DNA of 64,000 nt, from NCBI RefSeq assembly GCF_003259365.1, contig NZ_QLLY01000001.1, forward strand, positions 496,001 through 560,000, read 5' to 3'. Both the position numbers and the translations under genes were made by a program. The notes beneath the pieces were generated by a model. It worked only from the letters and a program-made list of their open reading frames with translations. It had not been told where the DNA came from and did no database searches. This document shows positions 26,345 through 34,724 of this stretch, piece after piece (the stretch's first letter is position 1; the number at the start of each line of letters is the position of its first letter). This stretch comes from Streptomyces sp. PsTaAH-137 (lineage in GTDB: Bacteria; Actinomycetota; Actinomycetes; Streptomycetales; Streptomycetaceae).

Positions 26345-26920
26345 ATGATGCCTGCTTACGCGCACGTCCTCGCCGGATTCGTGGCTCGGGGAGCGCGGTG
26401 CGTCCGGGACACGGTGGATTCGGCCACCGGCGCCGTGGTGCGCGGCGCGGTGGGGCTCGTCCTGGACCGGGTGGACCTGGACGCCGTGATCGCCCGGGTG
26501 GACATCGGCCGAATAGTGGCCCGGGTCGATGTGAACGCGGTCGTCGAGCGCGTGGACGTCGACGCCGTCGCCGCCCGGATCGATGTCGCGGCGGTGGCCG
26601 ACCGGGTCGACGTGAACGCGGTCGCCGCCAGGGTGGATGTCGACACCGTCGCCGACCGCGTCACCGTCGCCCCCATCGCGGCCCGCGTGGACGTGAACGG
26701 GATCGCGGACCGCGTCGACATCGGGCGGATCATCGCCCGCATCGACCTCGTGGGACTCACCCGTGACGTGCTGCGGGAGATCGATCTCGGGCGGATCGTG
26801 CGGGAGACCGGGGGCGGGATGGCCGCGGACACGGGGGCCGCCGTGCGGGGGATCGGGCGGCGCGGGGACCGCGGGGTGAACCGGGTCGCCGACCGGATGC
26901 TGCGGCGGGGCGATGAGTGA
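26345..26920 (+). CDS. nonapeptide-repeat protein, partner of RDD protein
   Basis: A 191-aa protein whose centre (residues 42-131) is ten tandem nine-residue units of consensus R-V-D-V-x-x-V-A-x, followed by a partial unit and a tail (LTRDVLREIDLGRIVRETGGG). I recall similar runs at the N-terminus of some actinobacterial RDD-family membrane proteins; here the RDD protein is a separate gene overlapping by eight bases, as if one ancestral gene had split or two had not fused. ATG codons at 26345 and 26348 are equally possible, and no strong ribosome site is seen. The function is unknown; the strictly periodic charge pattern suggests a repeat-built rod or a membrane-surface helix. Confidence 0.72.
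   Translation: MMPAYAHVLAGFVARGARCVRDTVDSATGAVVRGAVGLVLDRVDLDAVIARVDIGRIVARVDVNAVVERVDVDAVAARIDVAAVADRVDVNAVAARVDVDTVADRVTVAPIAARVDVNGIADRVDIGRIIARIDLVGLTRDVLREIDLGRIVRETGGGMAADTGAAVRGIGRRGDRGVNRVADRMLRRGDE
26468..26737 (+). repeat. ten imperfect 27-bp coding repeats
   Basis: These encode the nonapeptide units RVDVNAVAA, RVDVDTVAD, RVDVNGIAD and similar. Unit 8 (RVTVAPIAA) and unit 5 (RIDVAAVAD) are the most divergent. The repeat is clearer in protein than in DNA, suggesting selection on the amino-acid pattern. Confidence 0.85.
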
Positions 26921-27341
26921 GGAGGGGGAGGCGGCGGGGCTCGTCACCAGAGGGGTCGCGGCGCTGCTCGACGCGCTACTGGTGGCGCTGACCGGTCTCA
27001 CTGTCCAACTCGGCGCGGGCTGCGCGCGGTTGCTCCTCGTCGGGCCGCCGCTGCGGATCCCCCACTGGGACGGGCGGCTCGCCGGCGCGATCGCGTGGAC
27101 GTTCGCCGTCTGCTATCTCGGCGGCGCCTGGGCACTGACGGGACAGAGCGTCGGCGGGCGGCTGATGGGGGTGCGCGTCGGCGACCGGGCGGGCCGGCGG
27201 CTCGGACTGCCGCGGGCCCTCCTCAGGGCGGCGCTCAGTGTGTCGTTCCCGCTGGGGCTGCTGTGGATCCCGTTCAGCCGGCGCCGGGCCGCCGTGCCGG
27301 ACCTCGTGGTCCGCGCCGCCGTGCACTACGACGGGCGCTGA
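26913..27341 (+). CDS. RDD family membrane protein
   Basis: A 142-aa membrane protein with the RDD domain. Seen: an N-terminal RGVAALLDALLVALTGLTVQL helix (the Arg and Asp that name the family), AGAIAWTFAVCYLGGAWALTGQSVGGRLMGVRV, and a third hydrophobic segment near ALSVSFPLGLLWIPF. The family is small and of uncertain role, often linked to ion or metabolite transport under stress. Its ATG at 26913 overlaps the repeat gene's stop by eight bases, so they are co-translated. Its end overlaps the convergent MFS gene by 16 bases. Confidence 0.85.
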   Translation: MSEEGEAAGLVTRGVAALLDALLVALTGLTVQLGAGCARLLLVGPPLRIPHWDGRLAGAIAWTFAVCYLGGAWALTGQSVGGRLMGVRVGDRAGRRLGLPRALLRAALSVSFPLGLLWIPFSRRRAAVPDLVVRAAVHYDGR

Positions 27342-28717
27342 CCCCGGCCGTGCGGGAGCCGCGCCGCCGCGACAAGACCGCCGAGCCCGATCACGGCGAG
27401 CACGACGAGCGCCGTCGCGTACGGGCCCACGGCCGGATCGGCGACCAGGATGGTGCCCGCGACCGCCGTGCCCACGGACGAGCCGAGGTTGGACACGCTG
27501 CGGGAGAGCCCGGAGATCTCGCCCTGCAGGTCCTCGGAGAAGCTGGACTGCACGATGGTGACCGACGGGGTGAGCATCACCCCGAGTCCGAGCCCGATCA
27601 GCAGCAGTCCCGGGGTGAACAGCCAGACGTTCGGCGACCCGTGCGCGAGGCCGATCAGCACCCCGATCCCGCAGACCGTGGTGACGAACCCGGCCATCAC
27701 GAGACTGCGCTGCTCCCTGCGGCGGGCGAACCGCTGGGCGCCGAGCGAGGAGATCAGCAGCCCCGCCGTCGACGCCGTGAAGATGACGCCGGTGCTGATC
27801 GCGTCGTACCCCCGTACGACCTGGAGATACGCGGCGACCGTGAAGGAGATCCCCATCAGCAGCAGCCACTGGACGTGCTGCGTGATCAGGCCGAGGTTCG
27901 AGGTGCGGTCGCGGAACAGGGCGGTGGGGAGCAGGGGCTGGGCGCCCGCGCGTTCCCGCGCCCGGACCCAGCGGAAGAAGCCGATGAGCACCAGGATCCC
28001 GGCCGACAGCAGCCCCAGCGTCCACCAGCCGTTGTCGTCGGCCGCGAGAATGCCCAGGACGACGAGGACGAGACCTCCCGCCGAGAGCACCGCGCCGCCC
28101 GTGTCGACCTCGCACTCCGGGTCGGGCGGCAGCGGATCGTGGACGTGGCGGCTCAGCACGATGATCACCACGACGACGAGTGCCTGGAAGACGAACGCGG
28201 CCCGCCAGCCGATCGCCCAGGTGATCAGCCCGCCGATCAGCGGGCCCGCCGCCGCCCCGATCCCGCCCATCGCCATGATCGCCCCGAACGCCCGCGCCCG
28301 GTCGGGGAGTTCGGTGAACAGAAGGGTGGTGAGGATGTAGACGGGCGGAATGAGCAGCGCCGTGCCGACGCCCTCCAGGATCGAGTTCCCGAGGATGAGG
28401 ACGCCGAGACCGGGCGCCGCCGCGCTGAGCAGGGCCCCGGCCCCGTAGACCGCGAGACCCACGACGAGACAGCGCTTGCGGCCGTAGCGGTCGCTCAGGA
28501 TGCCGCCGGGGATCATCAGCGCCGCCATCACCAGCAGGAACGCGGTGATCGTGATCTGAACGCCCTGCACCGTGGTGTCCAGGTCCGCACTGATGTCCTT
28601 GATCATCACGTTCATGTTCGACCCGGCGAAGCTGCACACGAACTGGGCCAGGGCGAGCGGCGCGAGCACCTGACGCGGCCAGGGAGTCGCTGCGCGCGGG
28701 GCCGGCGGCACGGTCAT
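27326..28717 (-). CDS. MFS exporter (DHA2-like)
   Basis: A 463-aa integral membrane transporter with 12-14 hydrophobic segments. Seen: the major-facilitator motif A GGILSDRYGRKR between helices 2 and 3, and a GAAAGPLIGGLI motif C-like segment typical of antiporters (drug/proton exporters). The ATG at 28717 has GGAGG eight bases upstream, so the longer frame to 28825 is rejected. It diverges from the DUF7144/PPK2 operon; the shared 161-base region carries the strongest copy of the 17-bp dyad. The substrate is unknown. Confidence 0.88.
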   Translation of the reverse strand: MTVPPAPRAATPWPRQVLAPLALAQFVCSFAGSNMNVMIKDISADLDTTVQGVQITITAFLLVMAALMIPGGILSDRYGRKRCLVVGLAVYGAGALLSAAAPGLGVLILGNSILEGVGTALLIPPVYILTTLLFTELPDRARAFGAIMAMGGIGAAAGPLIGGLITWAIGWRAAFVFQALVVVVIIVLSRHVHDPLPPDPECEVDTGGAVLSAGGLVLVVLGILAADDNGWWTLGLLSAGILVLIGFFRWVRARERAGAQPLLPTALFRDRTSNLGLITQHVQWLLLMGISFTVAAYLQVVRGYDAISTGVIFTASTAGLLISSLGAQRFARRREQRSLVMAGFVTTVCGIGVLIGLAHGSPNVWLFTPGLLLIGLGLGVMLTPSVTIVQSSFSEDLQGEISGLSRSVSNLGSSVGTAVAGTILVADPAVGPYATALVVLAVIGLGGLVAAARLPHGRGQRPS

Positions 28718-28781
28718 CGGTTCGCCTCCGGATCGCGGGCGGGACGGCGGACAGCGTTCCGGACGGCGCCCTCCGTGGTCG

Positions 28782-28798
28782 TCACCCCCCAAGGGTGA
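28782..28798. promoter_or_regulatory. 17-bp dyad TCACC-N7-GGTGA, strongest copy
   Basis: A perfect dyad that extends to 10-base arms, GGTCGTCACC (28777-28786) and GGTGACGACC (28794-28803). It sits 73 bases from the MFS start and 89 bases from the DUF7144 start, in a divergent promoter region. Confidence 0.7.
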
Positions 28799-28878
28799 CG
28801 ACCCACCCCCGGTACCGGGCGCCACACTCGGGGCACAGCGGTGCGTTCAGCACCGGCACCGAACACGGAGGTAGTGTC

Positions 28879-29298
28879 ATGGCCACCTCGACGGGCTCGC
28901 ACCCACGCTCCGATGTCAAAATGGCCGCGGCCGGCGGGCTGACCGTCTTCGCCGCCGTGCTGCTGTTCATCTCCGGTTCCCTGGACTTCTGCCGGGGTCT
29001 GTCGGCCGTCCTGCGGGACAAGGTCTTCCTGACGACCCCGAACTACGTCTACGAGTGGGACCTGACCGGGTGGGGCTGGACCCACATGGTCCTCGGCGTG
29101 ATCGCGGTGGCCGTCAGCCTCGGCCTCTTCGTCGCGATGAAGTGGGCCCGGGTCGTCGGCGTGATCATCGCCGGACTGATGATCATCGCCAACTTCCTCT
29201 CCATTCCCTACCACCCGCTGTGGTCCCTGACGCTCATCGCCATGGACGGCTTCATCATCTGGGCGCTGTGCGTGGTCCGGCGCGACACGCTCTTCTGA
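28879..29298 (+). CDS. DUF7144-type four-helix membrane protein
   Basis: A 139-aa small membrane protein with four hydrophobic segments (near AAGGLTVFAAVLLFISGSLD, TGWGWTHMVLGVIAVAVSLG, WARVVGVIIAGLMIIANFLS and HPLWSLTLIAMDGFIIWALC). The matching gene at 44883 shares the pattern W-(T)-x-(M)…WARVVG…PYHP.W. This is the family I know as DUF7144; no reaction is known. GGAGG lies seven bases before the ATG at 28879. It is first in the apparent operon with PPK2, a P-type ATPase and SulP (next gene after 47 bases). Confidence 0.8.
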   Translation: MATSTGSHPRSDVKMAAAGGLTVFAAVLLFISGSLDFCRGLSAVLRDKVFLTTPNYVYEWDLTGWGWTHMVLGVIAVAVSLGLFVAMKWARVVGVIIAGLMIIANFLSIPYHPLWSLTLIAMDGFIIWALCVVRRDTLF

Positions 29299-29345
29299 AC
29301 CCGCCCCGACAGAAGCCGAGTCGGGCCCGACGGCCGAGGTGACGT

Positions 29346-30329
29346 ATGCGCGAAGGACCAGCACGGACACCGGACGAACGAGCCGAGCGGATCGCCGAGT
29401 TCATCGCTCCGCTGAGGGTGCGGCCCGGCGCGAAGGTGCACCTGGCGGACGACTTCGACCCCGCCTACAAGGCGGGCGTGAAGAACAAGAAGGCCGGCCG
29501 GGAGCTGCTGCGCACCGGCGTCGCGCTCCTGGCCGACTACCAGCGACGGCTCGCCGCCGACGGCGCCACCGGGGTGCTGCTCTGCCTCCAGGCGCTGGAC
29601 GCGGGCGGCAAGGACGGCACCATCCGGCACGTCATGAGCGGGGTGAACCCGCAGGGCGTCCGCGTGGCGGGCTTCAAAGTGCCGTCCGCCGACGAACTCG
29701 GCCACGACTACCTGTGGCGCTACGCCCGCAGCCTGCCCGGCCGCGGCGAGATCGGCATCTTCAACCGGTCCCACTACGAGGAGGTCCTCGTGGTGCGGGT
29801 CCACCCCGAACTCCTCAGCCGGCAAAGGCTGCCGGGCGCCACCACGGGCCGCAAACTCTGGAACCGCCGCTACCGGGAGATCAACGACTGGGAGCGGTAC
29901 CTGACCGAGAACGGCTTCCGCGTCGTGAAGCTGTTCCTCAACCTGTCCAAGGAGGAGCAGCGCGTCCGCTTCCTCAAACGGATCGATCTGCCCGACCACA
30001 ACTGGAAGTTCTCGGCGGCGGACGTACGCGAACGCGCCTGCTGGGACGCCTACCAGCGCGCGTTCTCCGAGATGCTCTCCGCGACCAGCACGGCGTGGGC
30101 GCCCTGGTACGTGATCCCCGCGGACCGCAAATGGTTCGCCCGGATCAGCGCGGCCGCCGTCCTCGCCCACACCCTCATCGACATCGATCCGCGCTACCCG
30201 GAGGTCGACGACAAGAGCCGCGGCGAACTCGCCCGCGAGAAGAAGAGGCTGGAGCGCGAGGCACCGGCCGGCACGGCGGCGGATCCGTACGCCACCGGCC
30301 ACGGGCGCGAGCGGAGGCGGAAGCGATGA
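29346..30329 (+). CDS. polyphosphate kinase 2 family protein
   Basis: A 327-aa cytosolic PPK2 that would move phosphate between polyphosphate and nucleotides. Seen: Walker A ALDAGGKDGTI, the lid segment IGIFNRSHYEEVLVVRVHPELL, and PDHNWKFSAADVRERACWDAY with WYVIPADRKWFARI, all in family order and at normal length. The subclass, and therefore whether it makes ATP/ADP/GTP or polyphosphate, cannot be set by eye. The last four bases overlap the P-type ATPase start (ATGA). Coupling of PPK2 with an ATP-consuming pump suggests local nucleotide supply; that is inference. Confidence 0.9.
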   Translation: MREGPARTPDERAERIAEFIAPLRVRPGAKVHLADDFDPAYKAGVKNKKAGRELLRTGVALLADYQRRLAADGATGVLLCLQALDAGGKDGTIRHVMSGVNPQGVRVAGFKVPSADELGHDYLWRYARSLPGRGEIGIFNRSHYEEVLVVRVHPELLSRQRLPGATTGRKLWNRRYREINDWERYLTENGFRVVKLFLNLSKEEQRVRFLKRIDLPDHNWKFSAADVRERACWDAYQRAFSEMLSATSTAWAPWYVIPADRKWFARISAAAVLAHTLIDIDPRYPEVDDKSRGELAREKKRLEREAPAGTAADPYATGHGRERRRKR

Positions 30330-33022
30330 CCGCGCACACCGCGGCGGAGGTCTGGTACACCCGCTCGGCCGAGGCCGTCGCCGGGCAGTTCGGCGTCGAC
30401 CCGGCCCTCGGTCTGAGCGCCGCACGGGCCGCCGCCCGGCTCGTCGAGGACGGGCCCAACGCGCTGCCGCAGGAGCGCACGCGCGGCGCCCTGGCCCGCT
30501 TCCTCGGCCAGTACACCTCGTACATGCAGCTGATCCTCACCGCGTCGGCCGTGGTCTCGCTGGCCGTCCAGGAATGGGCGACCGCCGTGGTGCTGTTCGC
30601 CCTGACCGTCCTGAACGCCGTCATCGGGCTGCGCCAGGAGGGCAAGGCGGAGAGCGCCATGAACGCCCTGAAGGAGATGTCCAAGGCCACCGCCCGCGTC
30701 CGCCGCGACGGCAACGAGGCCCGCATCCCCGCCGAGGAGGTCGTCGTCGGTGACATCGTGCTGCTCGCGGCAGGCGACGAGGTCCCGGCCGACGGGCGGC
30801 TGCTCACGGCCAGCTCGCTCCAGATCGACGAGTCCGCGCTCACCGGCGAGAGCGTCCCCGTGGCGAAGGACCCGGCACCCGTGCGCGGCAGCGACCTCGG
30901 CCCCGCGGACCAGACCGACATGGCGTTCATGACCACCCCCGTCACCCACGGCAGCGGCGTCCTGCTGGTCACCGCGACCGGCACCGGCACCCAACTCGGC
31001 CGGATCGCGGGCATGCTGACGCAGACCCGGCCCGAACCCTCGCCGCTCACCGTGGGGTTGAACCGGCTCACCCTCTGGATCGTCGGCGCGGCCGGCCTGA
31101 CCATGATCGTGATGTTCTCCCTGGGGCGCGCCCGCGGCGAGGCCTGGGACGCGCTCTTCGTGGCCGCCGTCTCGCTCGCGATCGCCGCGATCCCCGAGGC
31201 CCTGCCCACCGTCACCCAGACGATCCTCTCGCAGGGCGGACTCGAACTCGCCCGGCGGGGCGCCATCGTGAAGGACCTGCCGTCGGTGGAGACGCTGGGC
31301 TTCACCTCGGCCGTGAACTCCGACAAGACCGGCACCCTGACGATGAACCAGATGACCGTCGTCGAGGTCGTGGACGCCTTCGACCGGTACACCGTCTCCG
31401 GCACCGGCTACTCCCTGGAGGGCCGCGTCCACCACGCCGCGGGCTCCACCCCGCGCATCGACGACGCGATCCTCCCGTACGTCCTCGCCAACGACGCCAC
31501 GCTCGTCGACGGACAGGTGGTGGGCGACCCCACCGAGGGCGCCCTGCTGGTCCTCGCCCACAAGGCGGGCCTCGACATCGACGCGACCCGTGAGGAGCTG
31601 CCCCGGCTCGCGACCCTGCCGTTCGACCCGGCCCACAAACTCATGGCGACCTTCCACGAGACCCGCGACGGGAGGGGCCGGACCGTCGTGCGCTGCTTCG
31701 TCAAGGGAGCGGCGCCGGCCGTCCTGGCGCGCACCACCACGGCCCGCTCCGACGGCAAGGACATCCCCTTCGACACCGCCCTGCGCGAACGGGCCCAGGA
31801 CGCCGTGGAACGGATGGAGCGGGCGGGCCGCCGCGTCATGGCCGCCGCCGTCCGCGACCTCGACCCCGCCCGCTTCGCACCGGGCGGCGATCTCCTGTCC
31901 CTCGTCGCGGAGTTGAGCGTCACGAGCCTCGTCGGCATGGCCGATCCGCCGCGCGCCGAGTCCCGGGCCGCCGTGGCCGCCGCGCAGGCCGCCCACATCC
32001 GCGTCCGTATGGTCACCGGGGACGACGTGATCACCGGCGCCGCCGTCGCCCGGCAGGTCGGCATCGGGGGAGAGGCGATCCTCGGCGCCGACTTCGCCGC
32101 CCTGCCCGAGACGGAACGCCTGGCGCGCATCGACCGGATCGGCGTGGTCGGCCGGGTCGCCCCCGAGCACAAGGTGCTCCTCGCCGACACCCTCAAGAAG
32201 CGCGGCGACGTCGTCGCCATGACCGGCGACGGGGTCAACGACGCCCCCGCCATCAAGGCCGCCGACATCGGCATCGCCATGGGCTCGGGCACCGAAGTCG
32301 CCAAGAACGCCGGGCGGATGATCCTGTCCGACGACAACTTCGCGACGATCGTCCACGCCGTCGAGCAGGGCCGCAAGATCTACGACAACCTCACGAAGTA
32401 CATCCGGTTCGTCCTCGTCCTGCTGGTCGTCTTCGTCCTCACCTTCCTCGGCGCGACCCTGTTCAACATCGCGGCCGGCGAACCCTTCAGCCCCGCCCAG
32501 GTGCTCTGGATCCACTTCTTCGTCAACGCCGCCTTCGGCTTCTCCCTGGGCTTCGACCGGGTCCGGCCGGGCCTGATGGCCCGCCGCCCGCGCCCGCGCG
32601 GCGAACCCGTGATGACCGGCGGCCTCATGCTCACCGTGGGACTCGTCGGCACCTTCGTCGCCGTCGCCCTGCTCGCCCTGATCAAGCTGGGCGAGGCACG
32701 CTACGACAGTCTGCGCATCGGCAACTCGATCGCCTTCACCGCGTTCGCGCTCTGCCTGATCGTGTCCGCGCTCGAATGCCGCGAGCAGACCGGCACCGTC
32801 CTGACCACCGAGACCTTCGACAGCAAGCAGCTCAACTGGACGATCCTCGGCGAGTTCGTGCTCGCCGTCCTGGCGACCCAGACGGACGCCCTCAACCGGC
32901 TGCTCGGCACGACGCCCTTGCACATCGGCCAGTTCGCCTGGGCCCTGCTGCCCGCCCTCGCCCTGCTCGGCCTCTGGGAACTCGGCAAGCTGCTCGCCCG
33001 CCGCCGCCGACGGCAGGGCTGA
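30326..33022 (+). CDS. cation-translocating P-type ATPase (type II-like)
   Basis: An 898-aa membrane ATPase related to Ca2+/Na+ pumps. Seen: cation-ATPase N-domain start, actuator motif TGES, phosphorylated Asp333 in SDKTGTLT, hinge GDGVNDAPAIKAADIGIAMG and a C-terminal membrane block of six helices. Two usual details differ: the ion-site helix reads IPEALP rather than PEGLP, and the residue before SDKTGT is Asn where Cys is common. Ion choice may therefore be altered. The start was placed at the ATG overlapping the PPK2 stop; a longer upstream frame is antisense or out of frame with PPK2. Confidence 0.9.
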   Translation: MTAHTAAEVWYTRSAEAVAGQFGVDPALGLSAARAAARLVEDGPNALPQERTRGALARFLGQYTSYMQLILTASAVVSLAVQEWATAVVLFALTVLNAVIGLRQEGKAESAMNALKEMSKATARVRRDGNEARIPAEEVVVGDIVLLAAGDEVPADGRLLTASSLQIDESALTGESVPVAKDPAPVRGSDLGPADQTDMAFMTTPVTHGSGVLLVTATGTGTQLGRIAGMLTQTRPEPSPLTVGLNRLTLWIVGAAGLTMIVMFSLGRARGEAWDALFVAAVSLAIAAIPEALPTVTQTILSQGGLELARRGAIVKDLPSVETLGFTSAVNSDKTGTLTMNQMTVVEVVDAFDRYTVSGTGYSLEGRVHHAAGSTPRIDDAILPYVLANDATLVDGQVVGDPTEGALLVLAHKAGLDIDATREELPRLATLPFDPAHKLMATFHETRDGRGRTVVRCFVKGAAPAVLARTTTARSDGKDIPFDTALRERAQDAVERMERAGRRVMAAAVRDLDPARFAPGGDLLSLVAELSVTSLVGMADPPRAESRAAVAAAQAAHIRVRMVTGDDVITGAAVARQVGIGGEAILGADFAALPETERLARIDRIGVVGRVAPEHKVLLADTLKKRGDVVAMTGDGVNDAPAIKAADIGIAMGSGTEVAKNAGRMILSDDNFATIVHAVEQGRKIYDNLTKYIRFVLVLLVVFVLTFLGATLFNIAAGEPFSPAQVLWIHFFVNAAFGFSLGFDRVRPGLMARRPRPRGEPVMTGGLMLTVGLVGTFVAVALLALIKLGEARYDSLRIGNSIAFTAFALCLIVSALECREQTGTVLTTETFDSKQLNWTILGEFVLAVLATQTDALNRLLGTTPLHIGQFAWALLPALALLGLWELGKLLARRRRRQG

Positions 33023-33029
33023 GACACCC

Positions 33030-34724
33030 ATGGGCTGGGTCCCGCCCGGCGTGCGGAGCCTGCGCGCCTACCGCCGCGGCTGGCTCGTCAAGGACGTGGT
33101 CGCGGGCATCGTCCTGAGCACCCTCCTGGTGCCGCAGGGCATGGCGTACGCGGAACTCGCCGGACTGCCGCCCATCACCGGCCTGTACACATCCGTGCTC
33201 TGCCTGCTCGCCTACGCCGTCTTCGGCCCGTCCCGCATCCTCGTCCTCGGGCCCGACTCCTCGCTCGGCCCGATGATCGCGGCGACGGTGCTGCCCCTGG
33301 TGGCGTCCGGCGGCGACCCCGAACGGGCCGTCGCGCTCGCCTCCGTGCTCGCCCTCATGGTCGGGGCGATCATGATCCTCGCGGCGGTGGCCCGGCTCGG
33401 TTTCGTCGCCGACCTCGTCTCCAAACCCACCATGATCGGCTACATGAACGGCCTGTCCCTGACCATCCTCATCGGGCAGCTGCCCAAACTCTTCGGCTTC
33501 TCCACCGACGCCAAGGGTGTCGTCGCCGAACTCGGCGCTTTCGTACGGGCAGTGGCGGACGGGAGGACGGTGCCGGCCGCCGTCACCGTCGGGATCTCCT
33601 GCCTCGCCCTGATCCTGCTGCTCCAGCGACTGCTGCCGAAGGTGCCCGCCGTACTCGTCATGGTCGTCCTCGCCGTCGCGGCGTCCGCCGCCCTCCACCT
33701 CGACGAGCACGGCGTGCACACCGTGGGCAGGCTGCCCGAAGGGCTCCCGCCGTTCACCGTGCCGCACGTGGCCCTCGCCGACCTCGGGCCGCTGTTCGCG
33801 GGCGCCCTGGGCATCGCCCTGGTCTCCCTGGCCGACACCATCTCCAACGCCGGCGCCTTCGCGGCCCGCACCGGGCAGGAGGTGCGCGGCAACGACGAGA
33901 TGCTCGCCATCGGCGCCGCGAACGCCGCCGCCGGCCTGTTCCAGGGGTTCCCCCTGAGCACCAGCGGATCACGCACGGCCGTCGCCGAACGGGCCGGGGC
34001 CCGCACCCAGGTGACCGGGGTCGTGGGCGCCGGGCTGATCCTGCTCATGCTGGTCCTGCTGCCCGGACTCTTCCGCGATCTGCCGCAGCCCGCGCTCGCC
34101 GCCGTCGTCATCACCGCGTCCCTGTCGCTGGCCGACCTGCCCGGGACGCGGCGCCTGTGGCGGCAGCGCAAGGCGGAGTTCTGGCTGACCATCGCCGCGT
34201 TCCTGGGCGTCGCGCTGCTCGGCGTGCTGCCCGGGATCGCGATCGCCGTCGGCCTGTCGATCCTCAACGTCTTCCGGCGCGCCTGGTGGCCGTACAGCAC
34301 GGAACTCGGCAGGGTGCCGGGCCTCGCGGGCTATCACGACGTGCGCTCGCACCCGCGCGCCGAACACCTGCCGGGCCTGGTCATCCTGCGCTTCGACGCC
34401 CCGCTGTTCTTCGCCAACGCCACGTCGTTCCGCGACGAGGTGCTGCGCATCGTGCGGCGCACCCCGCGGGTCCGCCAGGTGCTGCTCGCGACCGAGCCGG
34501 TCACCGACGTGGACACCACGGCCGCCGACGTCCTCCTGGAGCTGGATGCCGCGCTCCAGGAGAAGGGGGTCAGGCTGGCCTTCGCGGAGATGAAGGATCC
34601 CGTGCGCCGCAAGATCGAGCGTTACGGCCTGGCACGGACCTTCCCGCCCGAGCGGTTCTTCCCCACCCTGGAGGAGGCCGTGGTGGCCTTCTGGGCGCAG
34701 AGCGGGGCGCGCTGGGAGGAGTGA
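33030..34724 (+). CDS. SulP family anion transporter with STAS domain
   Basis: A 564-aa membrane protein. The N-terminal sulfate-transporter region has the family motif GIVLSTLLVPQGMAYAELAGLPPITGLYTS, about 10-12 hydrophobic segments and a GSRTAVAERAGARTQVTGV loop. A C-terminal STAS domain follows (LVILRFDAPLFFANATSFRDE, VRQVLLATEPVTDVDTTAADVLLEL). Substrates in the family include sulfate, bicarbonate and dicarboxylates. It starts seven bases after the ATPase stop, completing the DUF7144-PPK2-ATPase-SulP operon. Its stop abuts the convergent glycosidase stop in the palindrome TGATCA with no gap. Confidence 0.9.
   Translation: MGWVPPGVRSLRAYRRGWLVKDVVAGIVLSTLLVPQGMAYAELAGLPPITGLYTSVLCLLAYAVFGPSRILVLGPDSSLGPMIAATVLPLVASGGDPERAVALASVLALMVGAIMILAAVARLGFVADLVSKPTMIGYMNGLSLTILIGQLPKLFGFSTDAKGVVAELGAFVRAVADGRTVPAAVTVGISCLALILLLQRLLPKVPAVLVMVVLAVAASAALHLDEHGVHTVGRLPEGLPPFTVPHVALADLGPLFAGALGIALVSLADTISNAGAFAARTGQEVRGNDEMLAIGAANAAAGLFQGFPLSTSGSRTAVAERAGARTQVTGVVGAGLILLMLVLLPGLFRDLPQPALAAVVITASLSLADLPGTRRLWRQRKAEFWLTIAAFLGVALLGVLPGIAIAVGLSILNVFRRAWWPYSTELGRVPGLAGYHDVRSHPRAEHLPGLVILRFDAPLFFANATSFRDEVLRIVRRTPRVRQVLLATEPVTDVDTTAADVLLELDAALQEKGVRLAFAEMKDPVRRKIERYGLARTFPPERFFPTLEEAVVAFWAQSGARWEE

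Noticed and set aside
30194..33031. Long minus frame opposite the P-type ATPase
   Set aside because: His/Asp/Gly/Val-rich shadow; the plus frame carries all P-type motifs.
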